DNA of 64,000 nucleotides. It comes from JASDSY01 sp041441465. Its GTDB lineage: Bacteria; Muiribacteriota; UBA9980. The translations under genes and the position numbers were made by a program. This document shows positions 16,798 through 26,155 of the stretch, one piece after another. How positions within the stretch are numbered: the stretch's first letter is position 1; each line of letters opens with the position of its first letter. Under the pieces are notes generated by a model that saw only the letters and a program-made list of their open reading frames with translations, was not told the origin of the DNA and ran no database searches. The stretch lies in contig JASDSY010000032.1 of NCBI GenBank assembly GCA_041441465.1, positions 62,001 through 126,000 on the forward strand, given 5' to 3'.

Positions 16798-17315
16798 TGG
16801 TCCTCCTGTATTATATTAAACTTATTAGAGAAATAAATTACAAATTAATTTCAGAATTTTTATATTCTGTAATTTGGAAAAATTAATTTGGAAAAAATAA
16901 AGAATAAATGTAAAAGACCGATTTGAACAGTTATAAATTAGGTTTCGGCTATTATTTACGCATTAATTTGAAACCGGTACATAACACGAACACTTATTTA
17001 AGTTAAAATATTATATCAATAAAAAATTAAAATGTAAAATAATTTTAAAAGCAGCTTGCGTTTTTGTTGAAATTACCATTTTAATTTAATGTTTTAAAAG
17101 CAGTTTTAATCTGCTTTTTTATTTTTCTTTTCGGAGTAATGTGATATACTATAATTATACATGACTGGATTAGTAATATTACGGCATTAGTATTATGTTG
17201 GTTAATTTTATGGACTTAATAACTATATTTTGGCCGTTAAAATTTAAAACAGCAAATGGCAATGATTGTTTTAATAATTAAATTTGCCGTTTTTTGATCA
17301 TTATAGGAGGCGCGT
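16798..17315. other. Divergent spacer containing an orphan terminator
   Basis: 518 AT-rich bases between the divergent phosphatase and the exported protein at 17316. It holds a hairpin-T-run at 17096-17125 with no gene upstream on that strand, and TATAAT-like sequence near 17150. No ORF is convincing. Confidence 0.5.
17096..17125 (+). terminator. Orphan intrinsic terminator
   Basis: AAAAGCAG, a TTTTAAT loop, CTGCTTTT, then TTATTTTT. No gene precedes it on the plus strand within the spacer, so it may end a small RNA or block antisense transcription. Confidence 0.65.
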
Positions 17316-18593
17316 ATGTATCTGGAAAGAAAATCATCGCTGTGCTTTATTTTTATTATTATGCTTATGTCTTGTTTTTTTATCATGCCGCAATCTTGTA
17401 TAGCCGCGGCAGAAATGGAAGACTGCGGTGACGATCCGGCTTTAGGTAAGATACTTGTCTCTGATCATGCGCCCTATGACGGTCTGGATTCGTATGAATG
17501 TTCAATTAATGAATTTATATTCAGTATGCCGGAATTAAAATCATGGGAAATTTCAGGTGATACGATCGAGGCGCTTGGTGCTGCCAGGCGCATTGAAAAG
17601 TCAGCCGTGAAAAATCTGCCGGCCGAAACTCAGGAAGATTCTTTGGTTACCCTTTATTATGAAGGTATTTCAGTCGCGGTCTACACGGAGAAAAAATCGG
17701 ACAGAAAATTCGCCGATACTATTGTTATTTCAAAGCCGGGTTATCCCTTAAAATTTGGCATTAAAATAGGCTCCTCTAAAAAAGATATTGAAGCGGTGTT
17801 CGGCCTGCCTTTTAAATATAATATCATAAAAAAAGGCGGAAATGAGATATGGCGTTACGAGACTGTCGAATCGCCGGCGAATGTTTATAACGAAACTCCG
17901 ATTTGTGAAGGCGCGTTTGTCGAATTTCATTTCAATAAAAATATAATGGAAAAAGTCGTTTTTAATTACCATCACTACAATCTTTACCTTGTATTAACGG
18001 GCCGTGATAATTTTCGCGGCCATAAATTTCTCGAAAAATACCGGCTGAGAAATTTTACCGATAAGATTACAAGCGGCGAATTCGGTATTTCTATTAAATT
18101 AAATAACAATAAAATTAAATCATTCCAAAATGTAAAAGATTACGGCGAGCCTTACTGTTCGTATACTTTTTGCGGGTTTCTTGAAAAAATCAATTATTAC
18201 GTCATTCTTGTTACTTATTTCGAAGGATTCGAATATATAATGGTGAATGCGGAAAACGGCCTTGAATTTAAAATACCGGCACCGCCGAGAATTTCGCCCG
18301 ACTTGAAACGTTTAGTATCGGTATCGGCCGATGTGGCATACAATTTTAACGGAATACAGGTATGGCAAATAAACAAAAACAGCCTGAAAAAGGACTGGGA
18401 AGAAGAATCTGCCGCTTTATACACATTCCGCGGCTGGGACGGGCCGTTAAAATTTCGGGTCTGCGCTCCGGAACAAATCGAGAATTCAGATAAAACCTTT
18501 AAAAATGTCATAAATTATTATATTGTAAAAAAATCAGGCAAACGCTGGGTTATTGAAAAGGAAAAGACTATTGAAAATAATGAGCAGATGTGA
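17316..18593 (+). CDS. Exported protein of unknown function
   Basis: A 425-residue protein with a signal peptide (hydrophobic residues 9-26, cleavage near IAAAE). I do not recognise a family across the whole length. A short stretch, LKFGIKIGSSKKDIEAVFGLP, resembles the helix-turn of BamE/SmpA-like repeats, and a beta-rich region follows. An excellent AGGAGG site precedes the ATG. It is a single gene, with dyads downstream. Confidence 0.75.
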   Translation: MYLERKSSLCFIFIIMLMSCFFIMPQSCIAAAEMEDCGDDPALGKILVSDHAPYDGLDSYECSINEFIFSMPELKSWEISGDTIEALGAARRIEKSAVKNLPAETQEDSLVTLYYEGISVAVYTEKKSDRKFADTIVISKPGYPLKFGIKIGSSKKDIEAVFGLPFKYNIIKKGGNEIWRYETVESPANVYNETPICEGAFVEFHFNKNIMEKVVFNYHHYNLYLVLTGRDNFRGHKFLEKYRLRNFTDKITSGEFGISIKLNNNKIKSFQNVKDYGEPYCSYTFCGFLEKINYYVILVTYFEGFEYIMVNAENGLEFKIPAPPRISPDLKRLVSVSADVAYNFNGIQVWQINKNSLKKDWEEESAALYTFRGWDGPLKFRVCAPEQIENSDKTFKNVINYYIVKKSGKRWVIEKEKTIENNEQM

Positions 18594-18894
18594 ATTAAAA
18601 ATGAATTTTAAGAATCCGCTGTAAATTTTTTATTATTCCGAGAGTGAGAATTCTTGTTACTAAAGTACTTCTTGAAATTAAGTTTGATATGTGATAAATT
18701 ACTAAACAAAAATATCAAATTCCGAGGCAATATTTTTGAAAAATATTGAAAAATCTTCGCCAAATGGTCTAAATTTCAATGTTTTTTCGGATAAACCAAT
18801 TGTCGTATCAGTGCCGCGACAATTAAATTGAATACATGAAAATTTAATATACTTTTAAGTTCATGTATCATTATTATTTGGAAGGAGAGTTAAA
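18594..18894. promoter_or_regulatory. Leader region of mscS-like gene with three dyads
   Basis: 301 bases with three separate perfect inverted repeats: CAATATTTTT-G-AAAAATATTG (18728-18748), AATTGTCG...CGACAATT (18798-18824) and ATACATGAA...TTCATGTAT (18832-18868). They may be terminators for the upstream gene, operators or a structured leader. Confidence 0.5.
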
Positions 18895-19407
18895 ATGGAA
18901 TTATCTAACATGGTTCAAAAATTGCAAAATTTAGGACTTGAGTATGGTGTTATGTTTGTTACTGCGGCGGTCATATTTTTATTTGGGTTGTGGCTTGCGC
19001 GCTTCATATCTAAAATGACTGAAAAAGCTATGTTGAAGGCGAATATTGACGCTACTCTTTCCATGTTTACCGGAAATATAGTTTATTTTATCGTAATGAT
19101 ATTTATGGTGATGGCTGTTTTAGCCCGCCTCGGAATTCAAACCGCCTCATTCGTGGCAGTCATGGGCGCGGCCGGTCTCGCTATAAGCCTCGCGCTCCAG
19201 GGAACTCTGTCAAACGTTGCGTCGGGCGTTCTGCTCATACTTTTCAGGCCGTTCAAAGTCGGCGATAAAATTAAGGTCGTAGGCTTCGAGGGTACAGTCA
19301 AAGAAATCCAGGTATTTTCAACTATCCTTCATTCAACTGACAATAAAAGAGTAATTATACCTAATTCAAAAATTACCGGCGATATTATCATAAACGACAC
19401 TATTTAA
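18895..19407 (+). CDS. Short MscS-family mechanosensitive channel
   Basis: A 170-residue protein with two membrane segments (about 17-40 and 60-82), then the pore helix region FVAVMGAAGLAISLALQGTLSN and the MscS beta domain RPFKVGDKIKVVGFEGTV. It stops after VIIPNSKITGDIIINDTI, where full-length MscS proteins continue with a C-terminal alpha/beta vestibule domain of roughly 100 residues. The next 100 bases show no remnant of that domain. An AGGAGAG site is present, so it is probably expressed as a short form. Confidence 0.8.
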   Translation: MELSNMVQKLQNLGLEYGVMFVTAAVIFLFGLWLARFISKMTEKAMLKANIDATLSMFTGNIVYFIVMIFMVMAVLARLGIQTASFVAVMGAAGLAISLALQGTLSNVASGVLLILFRPFKVGDKIKVVGFEGTVKEIQVFSTILHSTDNKRVIIPNSKITGDIIINDTI

Positions 19408-19473
19408 TTATGAGCATAAATTCATAATTAATGAAAATTAAAATTAATATTGGGACCGGCTAATAAACCTCGT

Positions 19474-19510
19474 AAATTGCTATATTATGAAATTATAATA
19501 TAGCAATTTT
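19474..19510. terminator. Hairpin terminator after mscS-like gene
   Basis: AAATTGCTATATTAT pairs with ATAATATAGCAATTT around a short loop, followed by T-rich sequence. It lies between convergent genes. Confidence 0.75.
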
Positions 19511-19590
19511 AATAAAATAATAGTCCAAATTTTTAGAAAATCATTTAACTGAAAAAAATTTTGATTATTAGACAGACTTAATTGCTTTTT

Positions 19591-19845
19591 TTAATATAAA
19601 AATCCAAGTGCCGCTTTGTATTCATAGCCTTTTACAAGAAAATCCATGATTTCTTTTTTCGAAAATTCCGACTCGCTGATATCCGGATTATACATATCAA
19701 GCCCCATATCTTCCCTTTTACACATAAATTTTGAAGTTTCGGCATTATAATAAAAAGTTTCATATCCGGCCGAGTAATGCCCTAATTTAAGTGACTTTCC
19801 ATTTCTTAGCATCTTGATAATTTTTTCCGCTTCAGTTATTTTCAT
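19591..19845 (-). CDS. Small hypothetical protein
   Basis: An 84-residue acidic and Tyr-rich soluble protein without signal peptide. It starts MKITEAEKIIKMLRNGKSLK and has a helical N-terminus and C-terminus around a short beta hairpin (ETFYYNAETSKFMCK). A CGGAGA ribosome site precedes the ATG, and the frame has codon usage like its neighbours. I do not recognise the family. Confidence 0.6.
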   Translation of the reverse strand: MKITEAEKIIKMLRNGKSLKLGHYSAGYETFYYNAETSKFMCKREDMGLDMYNPDISESEFSKKEIMDFLVKGYEYKAALGFLY

Positions 19846-20176
19846 TAAAATCTCCGTAGTTAAAAAGTTTCGACCGCGTAAACTCGAGGCCCTCTTGAAT
19901 AAATCAGGCGGTTGTTTGGGCCGTTTTTATAAAATTGTCATATTTTTCAATATACTAAAACAGTTAAAATTAGTCAATAAATATTTAATTATTCTTTTTT
20001 AATAAGCGGTTTAAAAAAAATATCATCTTGTTATTTATTCAGGGTAACTTTTTCTTATTATTATTGATATAATGACTAATAAAAATGATAAATGATAAAT
20101 TGACATTTTATAGGAATTATATTAAACTTATTTAGTCTTGATTAAATAAATTTTTTTATGTTTGAAGGAGTTTAAA
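19846..20176. other. AT-rich divergent spacer
   Basis: About 330 bases between divergent genes. Apart from the ribosome site AAGGAG at 20165-20170, I see no supportable promoter, repeat or gene. Confidence 0.4.
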
Positions 20177-21082
20177 ATGCCATATTTAAAATTTATCCCG
20201 GCGTTTTTATTGACGGGATTTTTATCTTTGTTTTTATTATCCGAAGTATCTCAGGCCGGGCAGAATGAAAAATTTGAAAAATCAGAAAAAATGTCGACTA
20301 ATGAAAATCAGCTTATTAAATGCGTTGATCATATATTATTGACTCCGGGACCGCAAAAATCAAAAGTGTTATATGATTTTTTTTGCGGCCAATTAGGACT
20401 GCCGCCGGCGTGGCCTTATAAAAATTACGGAGCATTTTCTTCAGGCGCGGTTTATTTCGGCAATGTTTCTCTCGAAACGATCGATTATGACCAGATGACC
20501 GGTGATGAGCCTAAAATAGCAGGTATCGCTTTTGAACCGGCCATGAAAACACCTGTTTTAATTGCCGCTCTGGAAAAACAAAAAATACCTTTTGACGCTC
20601 CGAAACCTTTTGAATTAAATTTTGGCAATGCCGTCCATAATTTATGGACATCCACTTATCTTAAAGATTTGCTTCCAGGCAGCCAGATATTTTTTTGTGA
20701 ATATCACATGTTTGTTCCGGCGGAACAGCGCGTTAAACTCAATGAAAAATTCGCGGCGTGCGGCGGCGGCAAATTAAAAGTAAAAAATATAAAGGAAATT
20801 GTTATTTCCGTTAAAAATCCGGAATCTGAAATTACGAAATGGAACGCCATAGCAGCTCCTCATAAAGCCGATTCCGGAAATAAAATAGAACTCGGCGAAG
20901 GGCCGGCTCTGAGGTTTATAAAAGGTCCCGAAAATAAAATCAAGTCTTTGACCGTTAAAGTCGATTCGCTCGAAAAAATAATGCCGCTGCTTCAGGAGCT
21001 TAAGTTATCGGGCAAAGAAACAACGGCCGGCGTTGAGTTAAACAGCGAAAAAACATTCGGGGTCAGTATTACTCTTGAATAA
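20177..21082 (+). CDS. Exported glyoxalase-like (VOC-fold) protein
   Basis: A 301-residue protein with a signal peptide (residues 1-28, cleavage near SQAGQ) and a glyoxalase/VOC-like domain starting LIKCVDHILLTPG, where VDHI is the usual first strand. The order of strands and the pairing of two halves suggest a two-module VOC fold. Substrate unknown. The ATG at 20177 is chosen because AAGGAG lies 6 bases upstream; the in-frame TTG at 20162 overlaps that site. A strong terminator follows. Confidence 0.65.
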   Translation: MPYLKFIPAFLLTGFLSLFLLSEVSQAGQNEKFEKSEKMSTNENQLIKCVDHILLTPGPQKSKVLYDFFCGQLGLPPAWPYKNYGAFSSGAVYFGNVSLETIDYDQMTGDEPKIAGIAFEPAMKTPVLIAALEKQKIPFDAPKPFELNFGNAVHNLWTSTYLKDLLPGSQIFFCEYHMFVPAEQRVKLNEKFAACGGGKLKVKNIKEIVISVKNPESEITKWNAIAAPHKADSGNKIELGEGPALRFIKGPENKIKSLTVKVDSLEKIMPLLQELKLSGKETTAGVELNSEKTFGVSITLE

Positions 21083-21211
21083 AGTTAAGGCTTGAAATTT
21101 AAACACGGTCATTTTTAAGCCTTAATTAACTAAATTTGACGGGTGAAAAAGCTGGAATTAAATTAATTCATTGGAAAATAAAATTTAAAATACTCTATAA
21201 AGTGAAAATAT

Positions 21212-21249
21212 GAAAGGCCGCTTCGAAAATGTTTTCGGCGGCCTTTTTT
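21212..21249 (+). terminator. Terminator of VOC-protein gene
   Basis: GAAAGGCCGC and GCGGCCTTTTTT enclose a loop that can itself pair (GAAAAT/GTTTTC). The T-run is on the plus strand. Confidence 0.85.
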
Positions 21250-21286
21250 ATAGTTTATATCCGTTAGGGTTTGCTTAAAATTTTTA

Positions 21287-23230
21287 CTACATTTTAGGAA
21301 TTGTTACCGTAACTCCTTTTCTGGCGTCATTATAGGATTTATTGAATGTCGGGTCTTTTCCGAAATGGTCGTCGTATGGAAATCCATAAACTAACTTATC
21401 TATGGACAGGTCGTGGAGTATTTTAGAGTATAAATTGTATTTGCCAGCATTTTGAACCGTAGTTTTATAAAAATTATCGGAATTACTCCAGTCGGAATCG
21501 CAGAAAACTCCGCGGTTAATTGCTGCCGTGATGCAGGCGTGAAGGTTTTTCTGAGCTTCCGTTCCTGAATTTTGAAGAGGCGCACCGTCGCAGTCCCAGA
21601 TTACTTTGCTGCTTGGCTTTGACGTTATGTCGTAAGAGTCATTTACATTACTTTTACTGCCTCTGGCCACCGTGACTACGAAATGGCCTTTCAAGCTTGT
21701 TTCTTCGGTAATGACTCTGCCTTCATAATTCCAGCCGCTGTAAGAAAATTTGAGCTTATTATTTGAGTAATATTCCCAGCCGTTATCTATAGCCTTAGAA
21801 AAATAATTACTGAGCGAGTCAATTTGCTTTGGCGCCATTACTCTCATGAATTTTTGGCTGCCGTCTTTTATGACGCAATTTTTCCAATCGGCGTCCGTTA
21901 TTTTTTCGAAAGCGTCCTGGATATCTTTGTTATTGACTATATTGAAGCCTTTTTCCTTGTTGTCTGAATTGAATTTCAGCTTGAACCCTATGCTCAAATA
22001 GTCGACAAGCGTAGTATTTAATGTTACAAGCGAGCCGTTGCAGGTAAGTTCGATCTTGTCGAATATCACATTTTTATAATTACCCATGTGGTCAGGCTGG
22101 ATGAGTTTTTTTGTATCGCCGTCGGCGATTCCGAATACGCCTTTGGTTTTGAAAAACATCCATAATCTTCCGCCGTACATATTTTTAAACGGGTGTATGT
22201 ATTGGAATGTATTTTCCTTAGTCGAGTCAAGGTCGCTTAATGAGAAGCAAAATTTTTCGCCGGTCGGATTAGCCGCGGCTGAAACCATATCTTTGGTCCC
22301 TTTCTGGTCAAGGTAATAATAATTTCCGCTCTGGTCCTGCCCTATTACTGCAAGGTATATTTCTTCGGTCTTATATCCCGAATTATTGACAAGTGTTACG
22401 GGAAATCCGTCGACAACGGGCGTACCTTTTAAAATGACGTGCGTTATTTCGCCTGCGGAAGCTACTACGTTGCCGGCCGATTCAAAATTATATCCTGCCT
22501 TTTCGGCTGTGATACTGTGGGCTTGCCCTAAAGCTGCGCCTTTAAAAAATGTCATGCCGTTATCCGATGTTTTCGCGGCTGTCCAGTCTATAACGCCTGT
22601 TTCCGGATTTGAATTGCCCCTTGAATCATACGCCGCCGCGGTGCTGCCGCTTTTTTTCAGTTCCACGGCAATCGATTCGTCCTCGCCGCCGTGCGAAAGG
22701 AATGGATACGCGTCCGAGTAAACGGTGATGTAAGCTTTGGCAGGATCGTAGTCGGAGCCGGTGAGGTTTTTCCATTCGGCTTGTGTAAATTGAGCAATGC
22801 TATGCTGCGTATCGGAAGTAATCTGAAAACTTGTCGATATTGGAATAACTCCCGTACCTGAAGTGATGAGCCTGTATTTGCCGGCGTATATGCCGGTGAA
22901 GCTGTAATTGCCGTTTTGATCAGTCGTAGTTCGTGAGGAAAAAAATGAAGGTGATTTTAATGCCGGAGCTTTTGATGAAATTTCAGCCGTCATGTCCGGG
23001 ATAAGGTCGCATATTATATTTGCAAGTGGGGCTTTGGTGCCGGGACTTATTATCGTTCCGTTTATTGTGTATGTCGGAATAATGGTCGCCGAGTTATCAC
23101 CGTTTAAAAGGCTGCCGCAGCCTGAAATTACGAATAAAAATCCCGGCAGAATACTAAAAATTGCCATTATTGCAAGCGTTAGTTTTAATGATGGATAACT
23201 GGCTAAAAGGTTTTTAATTTCACTTTTCAT
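21287..23230 (-). CDS. Lipoprotein with carboxypeptidase-regulatory-like and GH64-like beta-1,3-glucanase domains
   Basis: A 647-residue protein with a lipobox (FVISGC near residue 37). A carboxypeptidase regulatory-like beta domain follows (IPTYTINGTIISPGTKAPL to YSFTGIYAGKYRL). From about residue 275 the sequence follows the GH64/thaumatin-like beta-1,3-glucanase pattern: VTLVNNSGYKTEEIYLAVIG, GRLWMFF, LIQPDHMGNYKNVIFDKIEL, and a late YGFPYDDHFG. GH64 enzymes cut beta-1,3-glucans (curdlan, laminarin, fungal walls). The acidic catalytic pair cannot be confirmed without an alignment. A GAGGAAA site precedes the ATG. Confidence 0.7.
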   Translation of the reverse strand: MKSEIKNLLASYPSLKLTLAIMAIFSILPGFLFVISGCGSLLNGDNSATIIPTYTINGTIISPGTKAPLANIICDLIPDMTAEISSKAPALKSPSFFSSRTTTDQNGNYSFTGIYAGKYRLITSGTGVIPISTSFQITSDTQHSIAQFTQAEWKNLTGSDYDPAKAYITVYSDAYPFLSHGGEDESIAVELKKSGSTAAAYDSRGNSNPETGVIDWTAAKTSDNGMTFFKGAALGQAHSITAEKAGYNFESAGNVVASAGEITHVILKGTPVVDGFPVTLVNNSGYKTEEIYLAVIGQDQSGNYYYLDQKGTKDMVSAAANPTGEKFCFSLSDLDSTKENTFQYIHPFKNMYGGRLWMFFKTKGVFGIADGDTKKLIQPDHMGNYKNVIFDKIELTCNGSLVTLNTTLVDYLSIGFKLKFNSDNKEKGFNIVNNKDIQDAFEKITDADWKNCVIKDGSQKFMRVMAPKQIDSLSNYFSKAIDNGWEYYSNNKLKFSYSGWNYEGRVITEETSLKGHFVVTVARGSKSNVNDSYDITSKPSSKVIWDCDGAPLQNSGTEAQKNLHACITAAINRGVFCDSDWSNSDNFYKTTVQNAGKYNLYSKILHDLSIDKLVYGFPYDDHFGKDPTFNKSYNDARKGVTVTIPKM

Positions 23231-23330
23231 ATTTTTTCCTCTTGTTATTTATTTATTTTGTTAATCGTATCAGGCAGTGACTACGTTTATTAATAGAATT
23301 ATGCTTTTGAATAAAAATTATCACCGTTGA

Positions 23331-25229
23331 TTATTTTTCAATGAAGTAAAAATCATCCATCAGCGATTGATTTTCCCAGGGCAGCTGTTCTTTTGTCCTT
23401 GAATACACTTCTTTGCGCGTCTGCTGAAAAACCTTCAAAATATCGATACCCGGCTTTAAAATATTATTGACGAGCGCTTCCGTATAGGGGCTGTTCTGGC
23501 CGTCGCCGTCGCTTGCTGTCTGGTTAGGTGAAGTCGAGTAAGCGATTAAGGTGCCCTGCGCCGGATGATCTACGCTTGCGAGCCCGTGCGATAGACTGCG
23601 TTTAAAGCCTTTGCCGAACGGATTGTTGCGGCAGGCGTCAAGTATGATTATGGTTATTCCGGGACGGCCGGTACCGATTTCCTCGATTACCCAGTTGGCG
23701 TTTACGCATTCGTCCTCTATTTCATGCTCGTTTTTTAAGTCGAATTCGAGCGGCACGAGATAATTTTCGCCGTTATACTGCACTCCGTGGCCTGAATAGA
23801 AAAAAAGCGCGGCGCTGTCTTTATCAAGTTTCGAAACATAGCTGCGTACGAGTTCCTTTATTTTTTTCTTGTTGAGGTTTTCGCCGCTAGTGACGTCGAA
23901 TCCGCATTTTTTTAATGTTTTTTCCATAAGGCGCGCGTCATTTACCGTATTTATGAGTTTATTTTCGGCGTATTCAGAATTGCCGATGATTAGGGCATAA
24001 CGCCTGGCGGAATTTTTAAGCTTATTGTCAGCTTTTGTTTGCTTTATTACACCGGCATTTTCACCGGCCGGCTCGGAAGATAAGGGGGCCCCGGCGGTAT
24101 TGAACTTTTGTTCAGGTTTAATTTCTGCGGTTTTATTGTCCGGCGTTTGTGATGTTGAATCTGATTTAGGTTGATTTTTTCCGAGTTTTTCATTTAAAGT
24201 ATTTAAATTATGCCTGGCCGAAGAATTTTTAGGATCTAATTCCAGCGCTTTGCCGTAATCTTTAAGGGCTCCCGCGTTGTCATTATTGAATTCCAGCGCC
24301 ACGCCTCTGGCGTTATAGGTATTTGAATAATTAGGATTTATTTCAATAGCTTTGCTGTAATCCTTGATAGCTGCGTCATTTGCTCCCTTATCCATATAAG
24401 CATTCCCGCGCCTGTAATAAGCCTCGTAATAGTCGGGCTTTAATGTAATTGCGCTGCCGAAGTCTTTTAAGGCATTTTCATAATCGGCTGCGGAATTATT
24501 TTTATTTTTTTTCATGTTATAGGCAATTCCGCGGTTATAATATGCCTCGGCGTATTTCGGATTTAACTTGATCGCTTCCGTGAAATCGTTTATGGCGTCA
24601 TCATATTTTTCTTTTTGATAATATGAATAACCGCGATTATTATAGACTTCTGAATATGTCGAATTCATTTCCGGCGAATCGATTTTCAGTTTAATAGCCT
24701 CGCTGTAGTCATTGATTGCATTTTCATAGTCTTTTTTGGCTTGATAGGAATTGCCGCGGTCATAATAAATTTGCAAAGCGGCTGGATTTAATTCAATAGC
24801 TTTATCATAATATTGTACAGCTTTATCATAATTTACATCGCTGTATATTTTCCCAAGCTCACAATATGCTTTGAAATATTTAGGATCAATTTCGATAGCT
24901 TTGTTAAAATTTTGTATGGCCATATCCAGATACATTGCGGCTTTTTTTTCGTCTAAATTGACTTTTGCGTCAAAACACTGCCGCCGGCGTGTGATTCCGC
25001 GGTTATAATATAACTCCGCTGATTCGGAGTTTAATTCGATAGCTGTGTTATTGTCATTCATAGCCTTATCGTAGTCTTCTAATTCGTAATATGCCATGCC
25101 GCGCAGTTTATAATTGTCACTATCTTTAGGGTGAAGCTCAATGCATTTTTCAAGCTGCTTAACCGTCTCTAAATAGCTTGCTTTAGCTTTATCATATTCT
25201 TTTATTTCATTATAAGCCTTGCCAAGCAT
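23331..25229 (-). CDS. TPR-caspase protein, C-terminal fragment
   Basis: A 632-residue fragment with about ten TPR units followed, after a polar linker, by a caspase-fold (peptidase C14/metacaspase-like) domain starting RYALIIGNSEY. The catalytic His lies in FYSGHGVQY near residue 481 and the Cys in ILDACRNNPF near 532. The ATG at 25229 lies inside a TPR unit, has no ribosome site and no signal peptide. The reading frame continues upstream, in the same frame, to a single TAA at 25353-25355 and then into the 25356-25850 fragment. The two pieces are therefore probably one gene. Confidence 0.85.
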   Translation of the reverse strand: MLGKAYNEIKEYDKAKASYLETVKQLEKCIELHPKDSDNYKLRGMAYYELEDYDKAMNDNNTAIELNSESAELYYNRGITRRRQCFDAKVNLDEKKAAMYLDMAIQNFNKAIEIDPKYFKAYCELGKIYSDVNYDKAVQYYDKAIELNPAALQIYYDRGNSYQAKKDYENAINDYSEAIKLKIDSPEMNSTYSEVYNNRGYSYYQKEKYDDAINDFTEAIKLNPKYAEAYYNRGIAYNMKKNKNNSAADYENALKDFGSAITLKPDYYEAYYRRGNAYMDKGANDAAIKDYSKAIEINPNYSNTYNARGVALEFNNDNAGALKDYGKALELDPKNSSARHNLNTLNEKLGKNQPKSDSTSQTPDNKTAEIKPEQKFNTAGAPLSSEPAGENAGVIKQTKADNKLKNSARRYALIIGNSEYAENKLINTVNDARLMEKTLKKCGFDVTSGENLNKKKIKELVRSYVSKLDKDSAALFFYSGHGVQYNGENYLVPLEFDLKNEHEIEDECVNANWVIEEIGTGRPGITIIILDACRNNPFGKGFKRSLSHGLASVDHPAQGTLIAYSTSPNQTASDGDGQNSPYTEALVNNILKPGIDILKVFQQTRKEVYSRTKEQLPWENQSLMDDFYFIEK

Positions 25230-25352
25230 ATAATAAGCTTCGTTAATACGGTCTTCTGAATTAATAATATCGTTATAGTATTTTATAGCTTTATCATATT
25301 CGCGTTTTGAGTAATATGCATTTCCTAATTTTAATAATGCCGGCGAATTTTT

Positions 25353-25850
25353 TTAAAATAATTTCATCATTGTTTCATAATCTTTGATCGCATTATCACA
25401 GTCGTTTAAAATTAAATATAAATCGCCGCGATGCAGGTAAGCTAATTCGCAGTTCATTTTAATTGCTTTATTGTAGTTATCCATGGCCTGGTTATATTCA
25501 TGTTTTTCGCGTAACGCGTCGCCTTTTCGCAAATATGGAACGTAATAATCGGGTTTTAAGCTTATTAACGCGTCGCAGTCTTTTATAGCTTTATCATATT
25601 CGTGTTTTTGCATATATGCGTCGGCGCGTACCTCGTAATATTTCCAGTCAGGCTTTATTTCTATCGCTTTGGTTAAATATTTTATAGTTTCGTCATAATC
25701 GCCGGACCAATAACATGTATGGCCTTTATCAAAATAAGATTCTGCTTGATTCGCGGCATTTGCGGTAGAATGAAAAATAAAGGAAAGTTGAAAAACTAAA
25801 ATTGACATTAAAAGGCAAATATGAATGTGAAGACTTATTTTTTTTACCAT
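25353..25850 (-). CDS. TPR protein, N-terminal fragment of TPR-caspase
   Basis: A 165-residue product with a signal peptide (hydrophobic residues about 10-28, cleavage near TANAAN) and four TPR units (for example KGHTCYWSGDYDETIKYLTK). GGGGGAT lies 8 bases before the ATG at 25850. It ends at the TAA described for the joined gene. Alone it would be a small exported TPR protein. Confidence 0.8.
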   Translation of the reverse strand: MVKKISLHIHICLLMSILVFQLSFIFHSTANAANQAESYFDKGHTCYWSGDYDETIKYLTKAIEIKPDWKYYEVRADAYMQKHEYDKAIKDCDALISLKPDYYVPYLRKGDALREKHEYNQAMDNYNKAIKMNCELAYLHRGDLYLILNDCDNAIKDYETMMKLF

Positions 25851-26155
25851 TTGCAATTATCCCCCGCCATAATATTTTAAAAGAACTAATTGATTATTAC
25901 CCAAAATATAATTATGATTGAATTTATCAGTATTAAAAAAGAATAACTTAAATGATAATTATTGTCAATGGATTTTTGATTAAATTGATTTGTTACGGCA
26001 AATATATTTTTGCAGTAATTAAAAAAATTATTAAAAATATATATTTACTGTTGCATTACATACAGATATAAGTTAAAATAACTCCAAATTTAAATGCTTG
26101 CTTTTTTAATCTAGAATATATATGGTTCGTATCATTAAGTCGGGAGGAAGTTCTA
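25851..26155. promoter_or_regulatory. Divergent control region of the LuxC/LuxE operon
   Basis: About 300 AT-rich bases between the TPR-caspase and the acyl-activation operon. It contains the dyad at 25993-26018 and a possible weak promoter (TTGCTT at 26099, 17 bases, TATGGT). The ribosome site GGGAGGAAG lies directly before the first ATG. Confidence 0.5.
25993..26018. promoter_or_regulatory. Operator-like 26-base dyad
   Basis: TTACGGCAAA, six bases, TTTGCAGTAA: ten-base inverted arms with one mismatch. It is placed where a regulator of the 26156-35526 operon could bind. Confidence 0.5.

Larger units (their letters stand above)
23331..25850 (-). pseudogene. Exported TPR-caspase gene interrupted by one in-frame stop
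   Basis: Joining the two open frames through the single TAA codon gives one protein of about 840 residues: signal peptide, roughly fourteen TPRs, and a C-terminal caspase domain. The stop lies in TTA TTT TAA AAA AAT, inside a TPR unit that is otherwise continuous on both sides. It could be a nonsense mutation, a base-call error, or a read-through site. Confidence 0.75.
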
